Of a DNA stretch of 64,000 bases, positions 51,991-61,600 are shown piece by piece; positions within the stretch are counted from its first letter, which is position 1; each line of letters opens with the position of its first letter. Made by a program: the position numbers and the translations under genes. The DNA is taken from positions 124,001 through 188,000 of the forward strand of contig DATJED010000023.1 of assembly GCA_035496935.1 (NCBI GenBank), read 5' to 3'. Under the pieces are notes generated by a model. It was given only the letters and a program-made list of their open reading frames with translations. It made no database searches and was not told the origin of the DNA. The stretch comes from Pseudopedobacter sp035496935 (lineage in GTDB: Bacteria > Bacteroidota > Bacteroidia > Sphingobacteriales > Sphingobacteriaceae).

Positions 51991-53547
51991 ATGATGCGTA
52001 AAATTATAATAGGAGCTCTTTTTGCAGGTCTGTTTGTACCACAACAAACATCGGCACAAGAAAAACGAATGGTGTTAAAGCCAGAAATTATGAAAGAAGA
52101 GGTAAACTATTTCAACTCTTTGGATTCCGAAGATGTGGTGAACGCCATTTCTAATGATAAAACCTATGATTTTCTCTCAAAACAAATTCCGCTTTTTGAT
52201 TGCCCGGATTCTGCCATTAAAAAAATATATTACTACCGCTGGTGGACTTTAAGAAAGCATTTAAAAGATACGCCCGACGGGTACGTGTTTACCGAGTTTT
52301 TAACCTACATGAAACACGGTGGAAAATACAACGCCATCAGCAGTGCGGTTGGGCATCAGTTAAATGAAGCCCGCTGGTTTTATAATTCAGAAATTGCCAA
52401 ACAATACGCTAACTTTTGGCTAAATGTTGACGCCAAAGAAAAGAGTCCGCACCTACATAATTTCAGCAATTGGTTTGCTTGGAGTATGTTAGATATTTAT
52501 AAAGTTGATCACGATTTAGATTTTGTGAAAAGAAATCTCCAGGCTTTAAATGTGGATTACAAAAAATGGGAAAACGACCGTCAGCTGAAAGACCAATCTT
52601 TTTGGCAGTATGATGTGAAAGATGCTATGGAAGAATCTATCAGCGGAGGCAGAAGGGAAAAAAATATCCGCCCGACGATTAACAGCTACATGTACGGCAG
52701 CGCAAAAGCAATGAGTACCATGGCAGATTTGGCTGGAGTGGATAGCCTAAAAATGAAGTATCAGCTTAAAGCGGAATCTTTAAAAGATATTGTAGAAAAC
52801 CGCTTATGGAACGACACTGCCGGTTTTTTTGAAGTACAAAAAGAAAAAAACAAAGGCTTTTCAAATGCTCGCGAAGCCATCGGTTTTATTCCATGGTATT
52901 TTAACCTGCCAGCTGATGATAAAAAATATGAAACCGCTTGGCATCAGTTAACAGACACCGCAGGTTTTTGCGCACCGTGGGGCTTAACCACAGCAGAACG
53001 CAGACATCCGGAATTTCGTACGCATGGTAGCGGACATGGTTGCGAATGGGACGGAGCAGTTTGGCCTTATGCCACTACACAGACTTTAAAAGCCTTGGGC
53101 AATTACATTAACGATTATAAAAACCATGATGATATGGATGCCGAAGTTTTCTATAAAGAATTTCATAAATATGCAATGGCGCATATCAAACAGGGCAAAA
53201 CTTACATCGGCGAGTATCAGGATGAAAAAACCGGACAATGGCTAAAAGGAAACGCAAGCGCCCGCAGCCGTTTTTATAACCATTCTGGCTATATTGATTT
53301 GGTAATTAGTGATTTGGTAGGCTTAAAACCGCAAATCGATAATTCGTTGATTATCCAGCCATTGGTTCCTCAAAACAAATGGGATTGGTTTTGTTTGGAT
53401 GGTGTAAATTACCATGGCAAATCGTTAACCATTATTTGGGATAAAACCGGAGAAAAATACGGAAAAGGAAAAGGGTTTTTTGTGTTCGAAAATGGAGAGC
53501 GCATTTATAAATCAAGGAAATTAAAAAGTATCAAAACATCGTTATAA
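51991..53547 (+). CDS. (alpha/alpha)6-barrel glycosidase (MGH1/trehalase-like)
   Basis: Exported 518-residue protein. Signal peptide MMRKIIIGALFAGLF ends near QQTSAQ. The chain is helix-rich with alternating aromatic segments of a six-hairpin glycosidase: IKKIYYYRWWTLRKHL, AVGHQLNEARWFYN, FSNWFAWSMLDIYKV, RRPTINSYMYGSAKAMS-like (RPTINSYMYGSAKAMSTMAD) and SGHGCEWDGAVWPYATTQTL, where acidic catalytic residues could lie. Similar layouts occur in GH63 C-terminal/MGH1-type families. Substrate unknown; it follows the uronidase-like gene by 3 nt and precedes GH28 by 3 nt, so a pectin oligosaccharide is likely. Confidence 0.72.
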   Translation: MMRKIIIGALFAGLFVPQQTSAQEKRMVLKPEIMKEEVNYFNSLDSEDVVNAISNDKTYDFLSKQIPLFDCPDSAIKKIYYYRWWTLRKHLKDTPDGYVFTEFLTYMKHGGKYNAISSAVGHQLNEARWFYNSEIAKQYANFWLNVDAKEKSPHLHNFSNWFAWSMLDIYKVDHDLDFVKRNLQALNVDYKKWENDRQLKDQSFWQYDVKDAMEESISGGRREKNIRPTINSYMYGSAKAMSTMADLAGVDSLKMKYQLKAESLKDIVENRLWNDTAGFFEVQKEKNKGFSNAREAIGFIPWYFNLPADDKKYETAWHQLTDTAGFCAPWGLTTAERRHPEFRTHGSGHGCEWDGAVWPYATTQTLKALGNYINDYKNHDDMDAEVFYKEFHKYAMAHIKQGKTYIGEYQDEKTGQWLKGNASARSRFYNHSGYIDLVISDLVGLKPQIDNSLIIQPLVPQNKWDWFCLDGVNYHGKSLTIIWDKTGEKYGKGKGFFVFENGERIYKSRKLKSIKTSL

Positions 53548-53550
53548 TTG

Positions 53551-55125
53551 ATGAAACAGATTTTAAAAATCACGAGAAACATAGGCTTGGGCTTATGTTT
53601 CTTTTTAATGTTAAGCGCATCCGCAAAAGCGCAACAATATTTTAACGTTGTAGATTATGGTGCAAAAAACGATAGCAGTGCAATTGCCACAAAAGCCATC
53701 GAAAAAGCCATTGCCGATGCCGTTAAAGTTGGCGGAGGAACCATTTATTTTGGTCCGGGAAAATATTTAACTGGTCCAATTCATTTGAAAAGTAACATTA
53801 CTATTTTAATTGATGCCGGGGCTGAATTACATTTCAGCGATAATTTCGATGATTATTTACCGATGGTGCCGAGCCGTTGGGAAGGTACAGTGGTAAATAA
53901 CTTTTCTCCTTTGTTTTATGCTTACGAAGCTGATAATGTTGCCATCACCGGTCGCGGTTTAATTAACGGGCATGGAAAAAAATGGTGGGCAACGTCCGAA
54001 AATTTCGCCAATGTAAAACCTCAGAAATATATGGATATTTTCCATGCAAACAACAAAAATGTGATTGCTCCAGATTTGGAAGGTTGGATAGAACGTGGTT
54101 TTTTACGTCCACCGTTTATCCAATTTTTACATTGCAAAAATGTGTTGATTCAGGGAATTAAAATTATCAACTCCCCGTTTTGGACGGTTAACCCGCAGTT
54201 TTGCGAAAATGTTACCGTACAAGGCGTAACCATCGAAAATCCTCCATCGCCAAATACCGACGGCATCAATCCTGAATCTTGTAAATACGTACATATTTCC
54301 GATTGCCACATCAGTGTAGGCGATGATTGTATCACGATTAAATCTGGTAAAGACCGCGATGGGCGTAAATGGAACGCACCCGCAGAAAATTACACCATCA
54401 CCAATACCACCATGTTATCTGGCCACGGTGGCGTGGTCATCGGAAGTGAAATGTCGGGCGGCGTGAAAAAAATTGTAATTTCAAACTGTGTTTTTGATGG
54501 TACCGATAGGGGAATCAGAATCAAATCGGCTCGTGGAAGAGGTGGCGTGGTGGAAGACATCAGAGTGAGCAATATCATTATGAAAAACATTCAGTTAGAA
54601 GCTATTGTGTTAAATATGCAGTATGCAAAAACCGAGGTTGAACCTGTTTCGGAGCGTACGCCTATTTTCCGTAACATCCATTTCAGCAACATTACCGGTG
54701 TGGATATTAATGTAGCGGGCAAAATTGTCGGACTTGAGGAATTACCGGTTGACCAAATCACTTTTAACGATATCCAAATGGATGCGAAAGAAGGTTTCAG
54801 TATTCTAAACGCAAATAATATTGAGTTTCACCAGGTTACCATCAACAGCAAAATGGGCAGTGCTTTAAAAACTGATAATGTGAAAAATTTAGAAATTAAT
54901 GGATTTAAAACCAATAAGCCATTGGCGAATAGTCCCGTAATTAGTTTGAAAAATACGTCTAACGTGTTTATCCATAACAGTTGGCCAAAAGCAGGTTCAC
55001 CAAGTTTTGTGGACATTAGCGGAAGTAAATCTTCAGATATAACCATTAAAAACAACAATTTTAAAGCGATAAAAAATCCGGTTAAGCAAAGTAACGAAGT
55101 AAAAGAAAAGGTTGCTTTTGATTAG
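53551..55125 (+). CDS. Glycoside hydrolase family 28 (second polygalacturonase-like)
   Basis: Exported GH28 beta-helix enzyme, 524 aa. The signal peptide ends near SAKAQ. Catalytic motifs are NTDGINPES (about residue 235), GDDCITIKSG (256), GHGGVVIGSE (290) and RIKSARGRGG (323), all intact. It differs from the GH28 at 37484 in lacking a lipobox and having a longer C-terminal beta-helix extension (about 410-510, with HQVTINSKMGSALKTDN). The ATG at 53551 is preferred over the TTG one codon earlier, which abuts the previous stop. The two GH28 enzymes may differ in endo/exo action or side-chain tolerance. Confidence 0.93.
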   Translation: MKQILKITRNIGLGLCFFLMLSASAKAQQYFNVVDYGAKNDSSAIATKAIEKAIADAVKVGGGTIYFGPGKYLTGPIHLKSNITILIDAGAELHFSDNFDDYLPMVPSRWEGTVVNNFSPLFYAYEADNVAITGRGLINGHGKKWWATSENFANVKPQKYMDIFHANNKNVIAPDLEGWIERGFLRPPFIQFLHCKNVLIQGIKIINSPFWTVNPQFCENVTVQGVTIENPPSPNTDGINPESCKYVHISDCHISVGDDCITIKSGKDRDGRKWNAPAENYTITNTTMLSGHGGVVIGSEMSGGVKKIVISNCVFDGTDRGIRIKSARGRGGVVEDIRVSNIIMKNIQLEAIVLNMQYAKTEVEPVSERTPIFRNIHFSNITGVDINVAGKIVGLEELPVDQITFNDIQMDAKEGFSILNANNIEFHQVTINSKMGSALKTDNVKNLEINGFKTNKPLANSPVISLKNTSNVFIHNSWPKAGSPSFVDISGSKSSDITIKNNNFKAIKNPVKQSNEVKEKVAFD

Positions 55126-55141
55126 TTTCTATATTTAAACT

Positions 55142-55792
55142 ATGATATATGATTCTGGAATTTGGAAAGAAGAACTTAAAGACAAGATTTTGTCTTTTAA
55201 ATCGATATTAGATAATGTTGACTTTTCGTTAGACTGGTATAATGATGACGTTGAAGACGAAAAAGGAAGCTATTGGTTTTTTATCGAATTTCAAAAGTTT
55301 TGCTTTTACTCAGCTGTTATAGTTAGAAAATTTATTGAATCAAATCGTCTTTCAATAGAGTTTACTAGTACTAATTATAAGGTCCTATATTTTAAAAGAA
55401 AAACAGATAAAATTCTAACTAAATATAATTTTCACAGCGTTGATGATGAATATGATACGGATAATGAATTTTATCGTCAACTTACTTTAAGGAAAATTTG
55501 TGATTTGTTTATACATAGTTTTATTTTCAATCCGAAACTTATTGACAGCATTATTGACCCAGATATGCCTGAGAATCATGAAGATTTTTTAGAAAACTTT
55601 GAAATAGAAGGCATTTCAGGTCTATACATTAATACAGATTATTCTAAGGAATCTGAAATTTACTTTTTTACAATTGACGAAATAATAAGTTTTTTTGAAG
55701 ATGCTTGTTCAGACAGAGTTATAGCTACTTATACAAATAATATAACTGGTGTAACTGTGAATAGTAGAAATCCAAATTACAAGATTAAATGA
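55142..55792 (+). CDS. AT-rich cytoplasmic protein of unknown function inside the pectin operon
   Basis: A 216-residue acidic protein with no signal peptide or membrane helix, unlike every exported enzyme around it. Visible features: SGIWKEELKDKILSFKSILD, FYSAVIVRKFIESNRLS and RQLTLRKICDLFIHSFIF; no known motif recognised. Its DNA is visibly richer in A/T than the flanking glycosidase genes, with many ATA, TTA and AAT codons, suggesting recent acquisition. It begins 16 nt after the GH28 stop and overlaps the GH95 start by four bases (ATGA), so it is translated with the operon. Similar-looking proteins occur as small accessory or gene-cassette proteins; function not assignable. Confidence 0.8.
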   Translation: MIYDSGIWKEELKDKILSFKSILDNVDFSLDWYNDDVEDEKGSYWFFIEFQKFCFYSAVIVRKFIESNRLSIEFTSTNYKVLYFKRKTDKILTKYNFHSVDDEYDTDNEFYRQLTLRKICDLFIHSFIFNPKLIDSIIDPDMPENHEDFLENFEIEGISGLYINTDYSKESEIYFFTIDEIISFFEDACSDRVIATYTNNITGVTVNSRNPNYKIK

Positions 55793-58608
55793 AAAAGCCA
55801 ATCCTAATTATACTATTTCTTGCAACTTGTTTCAGTTCACAAGCTCAAAACAAACTCTGGTACAAACAAGAGGCGAAAGCTTGGACAGATGCACTCCCTT
55901 TAGGAAATGGCAGGTTAGGAGCGATGATTTACGGTGGCGTAGAAACCGACCATATCCAATTCAACGAAGAAACTTTGTGGACGGGCAAACCTCGAGATTA
56001 TTCACATCCCGGAGCGGTTAAATATTTGGGGCAAAGCCGTCAGTTTTTAAAAGAAGGGAAACAGAAAGAAGCCGAAAAAATTGGGATGGAGCATTTCATG
56101 GGCTTAAAAGACCACGACGAAGCCGAATACGAAAAATTAAGAACTGATTGGCTTGCAAAAGTTAGAAAGGATGTTGCTCTGGCTAAAGCCGATTTGGAAA
56201 CCCAAGATTGGAACAGCATGGCTTTGCCAACAATGAGCGGTTGGGAAACCGCCGGATTGGAAGGCGTTGACGGTGCAGTTTGGTTCCGCAGTACTTTTGA
56301 TGTCCCAGCGAGTTGGAAAGGCAAAAAATTATACATTGATTTAGGCAAAATCCGTGATGAAGATTACACCTACATCAACGGAAAGTTCATCGGAAATGAT
56401 GAAGGCATCAGTAAAAAAAGACATTATGAAATCCCTGCCGATTTAGTTAAAGTCGGTAAAAATTCTATCGCCATACAAGTTATTAATTATTTTGACAAAG
56501 GCGGTTTTGCTGGCACAAAAGGCAGTGACAGGATATTTGTAGTTTATCCGGAAGGTACAAAAGCAGAGGATGGGATTGCCATTTCGCCGGAATGGAAATA
56601 TCAAATTCAGGATGAAAATCCACCAGCTTATCCGCAGTATCAGGCTAGTTACCAGCCTTTCGGTGATTTATTTCTGCAATTTAAAAAAGGAAAATCAGCG
56701 CCAAGCAATTACCAACGCAACTTAGATATTTCTAATGCGATAGCCTCCGTTTCTTACGAGCAAGATGGAATCAATTTCAAACGTAAATATCTAATCAGTG
56801 CACCAGACCAGGCTTTAGCTATTGAGCTTAGCGCTGATAAAAAACAAATCATTTCCTTTAAAGCTATTTTGGGAAGTAGCCATAAAGCACAGCAATTTAC
56901 GCAGATAGACGACCACACTTTAGCGTTAAAAGTGCAAGTAAAGGATGGGGCTTTGTTTGGTGTTTGCCAATTGTACATTACCGCACCAAAAGGAAAAATC
57001 ACGGTTCATGCGCATGATATTGAGGTTGAAAACGCGAACAGCGCCACACTTTATTTAGTTGGGGCAACCAATTTCAAAAACTATCAGGATGTATCTGCAA
57101 ACCCGATGGAAATCACAAAAGCTCAACTTGAAAAAGTAAAATCAAAAACTTTTAACACTGTAGAAAAGGCGCACATTAAAGATTACCAAAGCTATTTCAA
57201 TAGGTTTTTGGTAAATTTTGGTGAGGATAAAAACGAGACACCTACTGATGAACGGATTTTAAATTACACCCATCAGAAAGACCCAGCTCTGTTGGCTTTG
57301 TATATGCAATATGCAAGATATTTAATGATTTCTTCATCCCGTCCAGGAACGCAGGCGCCTAACTTACAAGGCATCTGGAACAATTTGTTAACACCGCCTT
57401 GGGGCAGTAAATACACTACAAATATTAATTTAGAAATGAATTATTGGCCGGTGGAGCTTTTAAACTTAAGCGATTGCGCCGAACCTTTATTCTCATTGAT
57501 AAAAGATTTATCCGTTTCCGGAGCAAAAACTGCCAAAGCACATTATGGTGCGCCCGGCTGGGTTGAGCACCACAATACAGACATTTGGCGGGCAACAGCA
57601 CCCATCAACAACTCTAATCATGGCATTTGGCAAGGCGGTTCGGGATGGTTGGTGCAACATTTATGGGAGCATTATTTGTTCACTCAAGATCAGGGTTTCC
57701 TAAAAAACACTGCTTATCCTTTAATGAAAAGTTCGGCGGAGTTTTATAAATACAATTTGGTGAAAGATGAAAAAACCGGCTGGCTGATTAGTTCTCCGTC
57801 AAACTCGCCGGAACAGGGCGGAATGGTTGCTGGGCCAACTATGGACCATCAAATCATCAGAAGTTTGTTTGAAAGATGTGTAAAAGCATCCGAAATTTTA
57901 AACGAGGATAAAGCTTTTGCTGATAGTTTGAAAACGATGATTCCTCAAATTGCGCCTAATCAAATTGGTCAATATGGCCAGTTGCAAGAATGGCTACAGG
58001 ATATTGACGATACCACAAACACTCATCGCCATGTATCGCATTTGTGGGGCGTTTATCCTGGCAACGATATCAATTACCCTAAAAATCCAAAAGTGATGGA
58101 AGCTTCCAAACAATCGCTTTTATACCGTGGCGATGAAGGAACGGGCTGGAGCATTGCCTGGAAAGTGAATTTATGGGCAAGATATAAAGATGGCGACCAC
58201 GCTTTGATGATGATGGATAAATTATTAAGTCCGGCAGAAGGTGACGGCGACGCAAGAGAAAAAGGCGGCGTTTACAGGAATATGTTTGATGCGCATCCGC
58301 CGTTCCAAATTGACGGGAATTTCGGTGGTGCAGCAGGTTTGGCTGAAATGCTTTTGCAAAGCCAAAACGGAACTTTGGATATTTTACCGGCACTTCCAAC
58401 CGGATTAGCTTACGGCGAAATTGAAGGTTTAAAAGCTCGTGGTGCTTATACTGTTGCTATGAAATGGAAAAATGGAACTTTGGAATATTTGGGAGTAACG
58501 CCAGAAATTACCGGCGACTGCACCATCAATTACAAAGATAAAACCATCACTTTTTTAGCTAAAAAAGGAAAGACATATCGTTTTAATGAAGCATTGGAGA
58601 AGAAATAA
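55789..58608 (+). CDS. Glycoside hydrolase family 95 with inserted beta-sandwich domain
   Basis: Exported enzyme of 939 aa, GH95 family (alpha-L-fucosidase or alpha-L-galactosidase). Signal peptide MKKPILIILFLATCFSSQAQ. The GH95 N-domain starts NKLWYKQEAKAWTDALPLGN and resumes at YQASYQPFGDLFLQFKK (about residue 285). Between about 108 and 283 sits an extra domain (DWNSMALPTMSGWETAG, WFRSTFDVPASWKGKKLYI) like the beta-sandwich insert of sialate O-acetylesterases or GH2 sugar-binding domains. The catalytic barrel shows NINLEMNYWPVELLN (Asn pair), VSHLWGVYPGNDI and DAHPPFQIDGNFGGAAG. L-galactose and L-fucose both occur in rhamnogalacturonan II side chains. Confidence 0.93.
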   Translation: MKKPILIILFLATCFSSQAQNKLWYKQEAKAWTDALPLGNGRLGAMIYGGVETDHIQFNEETLWTGKPRDYSHPGAVKYLGQSRQFLKEGKQKEAEKIGMEHFMGLKDHDEAEYEKLRTDWLAKVRKDVALAKADLETQDWNSMALPTMSGWETAGLEGVDGAVWFRSTFDVPASWKGKKLYIDLGKIRDEDYTYINGKFIGNDEGISKKRHYEIPADLVKVGKNSIAIQVINYFDKGGFAGTKGSDRIFVVYPEGTKAEDGIAISPEWKYQIQDENPPAYPQYQASYQPFGDLFLQFKKGKSAPSNYQRNLDISNAIASVSYEQDGINFKRKYLISAPDQALAIELSADKKQIISFKAILGSSHKAQQFTQIDDHTLALKVQVKDGALFGVCQLYITAPKGKITVHAHDIEVENANSATLYLVGATNFKNYQDVSANPMEITKAQLEKVKSKTFNTVEKAHIKDYQSYFNRFLVNFGEDKNETPTDERILNYTHQKDPALLALYMQYARYLMISSSRPGTQAPNLQGIWNNLLTPPWGSKYTTNINLEMNYWPVELLNLSDCAEPLFSLIKDLSVSGAKTAKAHYGAPGWVEHHNTDIWRATAPINNSNHGIWQGGSGWLVQHLWEHYLFTQDQGFLKNTAYPLMKSSAEFYKYNLVKDEKTGWLISSPSNSPEQGGMVAGPTMDHQIIRSLFERCVKASEILNEDKAFADSLKTMIPQIAPNQIGQYGQLQEWLQDIDDTTNTHRHVSHLWGVYPGNDINYPKNPKVMEASKQSLLYRGDEGTGWSIAWKVNLWARYKDGDHALMMMDKLLSPAEGDGDAREKGGVYRNMFDAHPPFQIDGNFGGAAGLAEMLLQSQNGTLDILPALPTGLAYGEIEGLKARGAYTVAMKWKNGTLEYLGVTPEITGDCTINYKDKTITFLAKKGKTYRFNEALEKK

Positions 58609-58609
58609 C

Positions 58610-61600
58610 ATGAAGTTGAAAAGTGTTTTTTTAATATTATTTGTCTTTGGCTTCACGCCAATTTTTGCCCAGCCAAGGCAGGATATTTTATTGAATAACG
58701 ATTGGCATACGCAATTAGATGGGCTTCATGCAAAAAACCAAAGTCAGTTTAAAACCGCAGATTTTAACGATAAAAACTGGAAAAAAGTAAACATTCCGCA
58801 CAACTGGGACGATTACGGAGGCTACCGCCGTTTAATGCATGGCAATTTACACGGTAATGCTTGGTACCGCAAAAAGTTTACTGTTAAAGCTTCCGCCGAT
58901 AAAAAGTTGTTTCTTTTTTTTGAGGGCGTGGGTTCTTATGCAACGGTTTGGCTCAACGGCAAAAAAATTGGCGAACACGGCGGTGGCAGAACCACTTTTA
59001 CTTTAGATGCCAGCGAAGCAATTTTTAGAGATGGCAAACAAAATACTCTAACTGTTTATGCCGAGCATCCGGCTGATATTAGGGATTTACCTTGGGTTTG
59101 TGGCGGATGTTCTGATGAACGTGGCTTTTCCGAAGGCTCTCAACCGCTGGGTATTTTCCGTCCGGTGCATTTAATCATCAGCAATCCGGTAAAAATTGAA
59201 CCTTTTGGCGTTCATGCTTGGAACGATACCACCGTTCGGGCAGAAAACAGCACTATTTATCTTCAAACAGAGGTTAAGAATTATAAAAAAAAGCAAGCTA
59301 AAATCAGGGTCGAAAATCAAATAATAGACAAAGCAGGAAAGGTTCTTCAATCTACAGCGTCAAAAATCACGCTTAAAGCGGATGAAACCCAGCAAATTCC
59401 GCAAAGTTTTGAAAACCTAAAAAACGTTACGCTTTGGTCCTTAGAAAATCCGTACCTCTATAAAATCGTTACCAATATTAAATCCGGAAATAAAATTTTA
59501 GATTCTGATACCTTAAATTACGGCATCCGTTGGATCAGTTGGCCAAAGTTGCCAAATCCTACGGACAAACGGTTTTATTTAAACGGCAAACCGGTTTTTA
59601 TCAACGGAATTGCCGAATACGAACATGCCATCGGCTACAGCCACGCATTTACGCATGAAGAAATCAAATCGAGAATTTCGTTATTGCAACAAGCTGGTTT
59701 TAACGCTTTCCGCGATGCGCACCAACCACATAACTTGCTGTATGGCGATTTGATGGAAGAAAAAGGGATTTTATGGTGGACACAGTTTTCGGCGCATATT
59801 TGGTTTGATAACCCGGAGTTTAAAGCCAATTTTAAAAAGCTTTTAAAAGATTGGGTAAAAGAGCGAAGAAGCAATCCGGCGGTGGTAATGTGGGGCTTGC
59901 AGAACGAAAGTCGTATCCCAAAAGAATTTGCGGAAGAGTGCACTCAAATCATCCGTGATTTAGATCCAACTGCATCTTCACAACGTTTGGTAACCACTTG
60001 CAACGGTGGCGAAGGAACCGATTGGGATGTGCCCCAAAACTGGACGGGTACTTACGGTGGAGATCCAAAGACTTATGCCGAAGATTTAAAAAAACAGATT
60101 TTAGTCGGCGAGTATGGCGCATGGCGAACCTTGGATTTACATACAGAAGGAGATTTTGACCAAAACGGAATTTACAGCGAAGACCGCATGGCGCAACTGA
60201 TGGAACAGAAAGTTCGTTTGGCAGATTCGGTGAAAAATGAAATCAGCGGACATTATTTTTGGTTGTACAATTCGCATGATAACCCGGGTAGGGTGCAAGG
60301 TGGCGAAGGTTTTAGAGAAATAGACGCCATTGGTCCGGTAAATTATAAAGGTCTTTTCACTTCTTGGGGAGAACCAACGGACGTGTACTACATGTTTAAA
60401 TCCAATTATGCGCCCAAAACCGAACCTATGGTTTATATAGTTTCGCATACCTGGCCAAACCGTTGGTTAAAACCGGGCATCAAAAGCGGAATTACAGTTT
60501 ACTCAAACTGCGATGAAGTAGAACTGTTTAACGATGTAGATGCTTCTTCACTGGGAAAGCGAAAACGCGGAAAAACCGGAACGCATTTCACTTGGGACAA
60601 TGCAAACATCCAATATAATATACTTTATGCAGTCGGTTATATCGACGGAAAAGCAATGGTAAAAGATACCATAGTGTTGAATCATTTGCCTCAATCGCCA
60701 AATTTTTCAAAGTTGGTTAACGATGAGGATTTATTGAAGGCACAACCGAATTACAATTATTTATACCGCGTAAATTGTGGCGGAGGCGAATATGTTGACA
60801 GTCAAAATCAGGTTTGGAGTGCAGATATAAACAGGAAAAATAAAGAAACTTGGGGTTCAACATCTTGGACAGCTCGTTACGAAAATATGCCACCGTACTT
60901 TGCCAGTCAGCGCAGAACTTTTGACCCAATTAAAAATACCGCTGATTGGCCATTGTTTCAGCATTTCAGATATGGAAGAGACGAATTGAAATATGAATTT
61001 CCGGTAGCAAACGGAGAATATTTAGTAGAACTTTATTTTGCTGAACCTTGGATTGGCGGTGGAGATTTAAATAGCCACAGCGGAGAACGTTTGATGAATA
61101 TTGCAGTAAACGACAGTATTTACCTCAAAAATTTAGATGTTTGGGCAGAAGCTGGTCACAACGGTGCGCTAAAAAAATCCATCAAGGTAAAAGTAGAGAA
61201 CGGATTGTTAAAAATCCACTTTCCGCAATCTGCGGTGGGGCAATCTTTGATTTCTGCCATCGCCATTGCCAGTGCTAATCGTAATTTAAAACCTGCTCCG
61301 GCTTCAAAATCTTTGCTTCAAAGTTCATCAGAATACAGAACAAAAGAGTGGTTGGATATTGGTGACCAAGTCTATACCAATAAACAGGTTGCTTTCAGCC
61401 AGCTTCCGCCGAAATTATTTGGCGCTACTTTTTTAAGTTCTAACAAAAATTCATCGGTAGACAAATTTACCTTAAATGAAGGTGGAGATGTTTATATCGC
61501 GGTTTCCGAAACTGAAAAAACCGCTAATTTAAAAGCATTCGAAAACACCAAAACTACTTTGCAAACCGATGAAAATGGCGGGAAAACGTATCAGGTTTAC

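Noticed and set aside
60137..60448. 103-codon minus-strand frame inside GH2
   Set aside because: Shadow of the GH2 gene; no start context or protein-like features.
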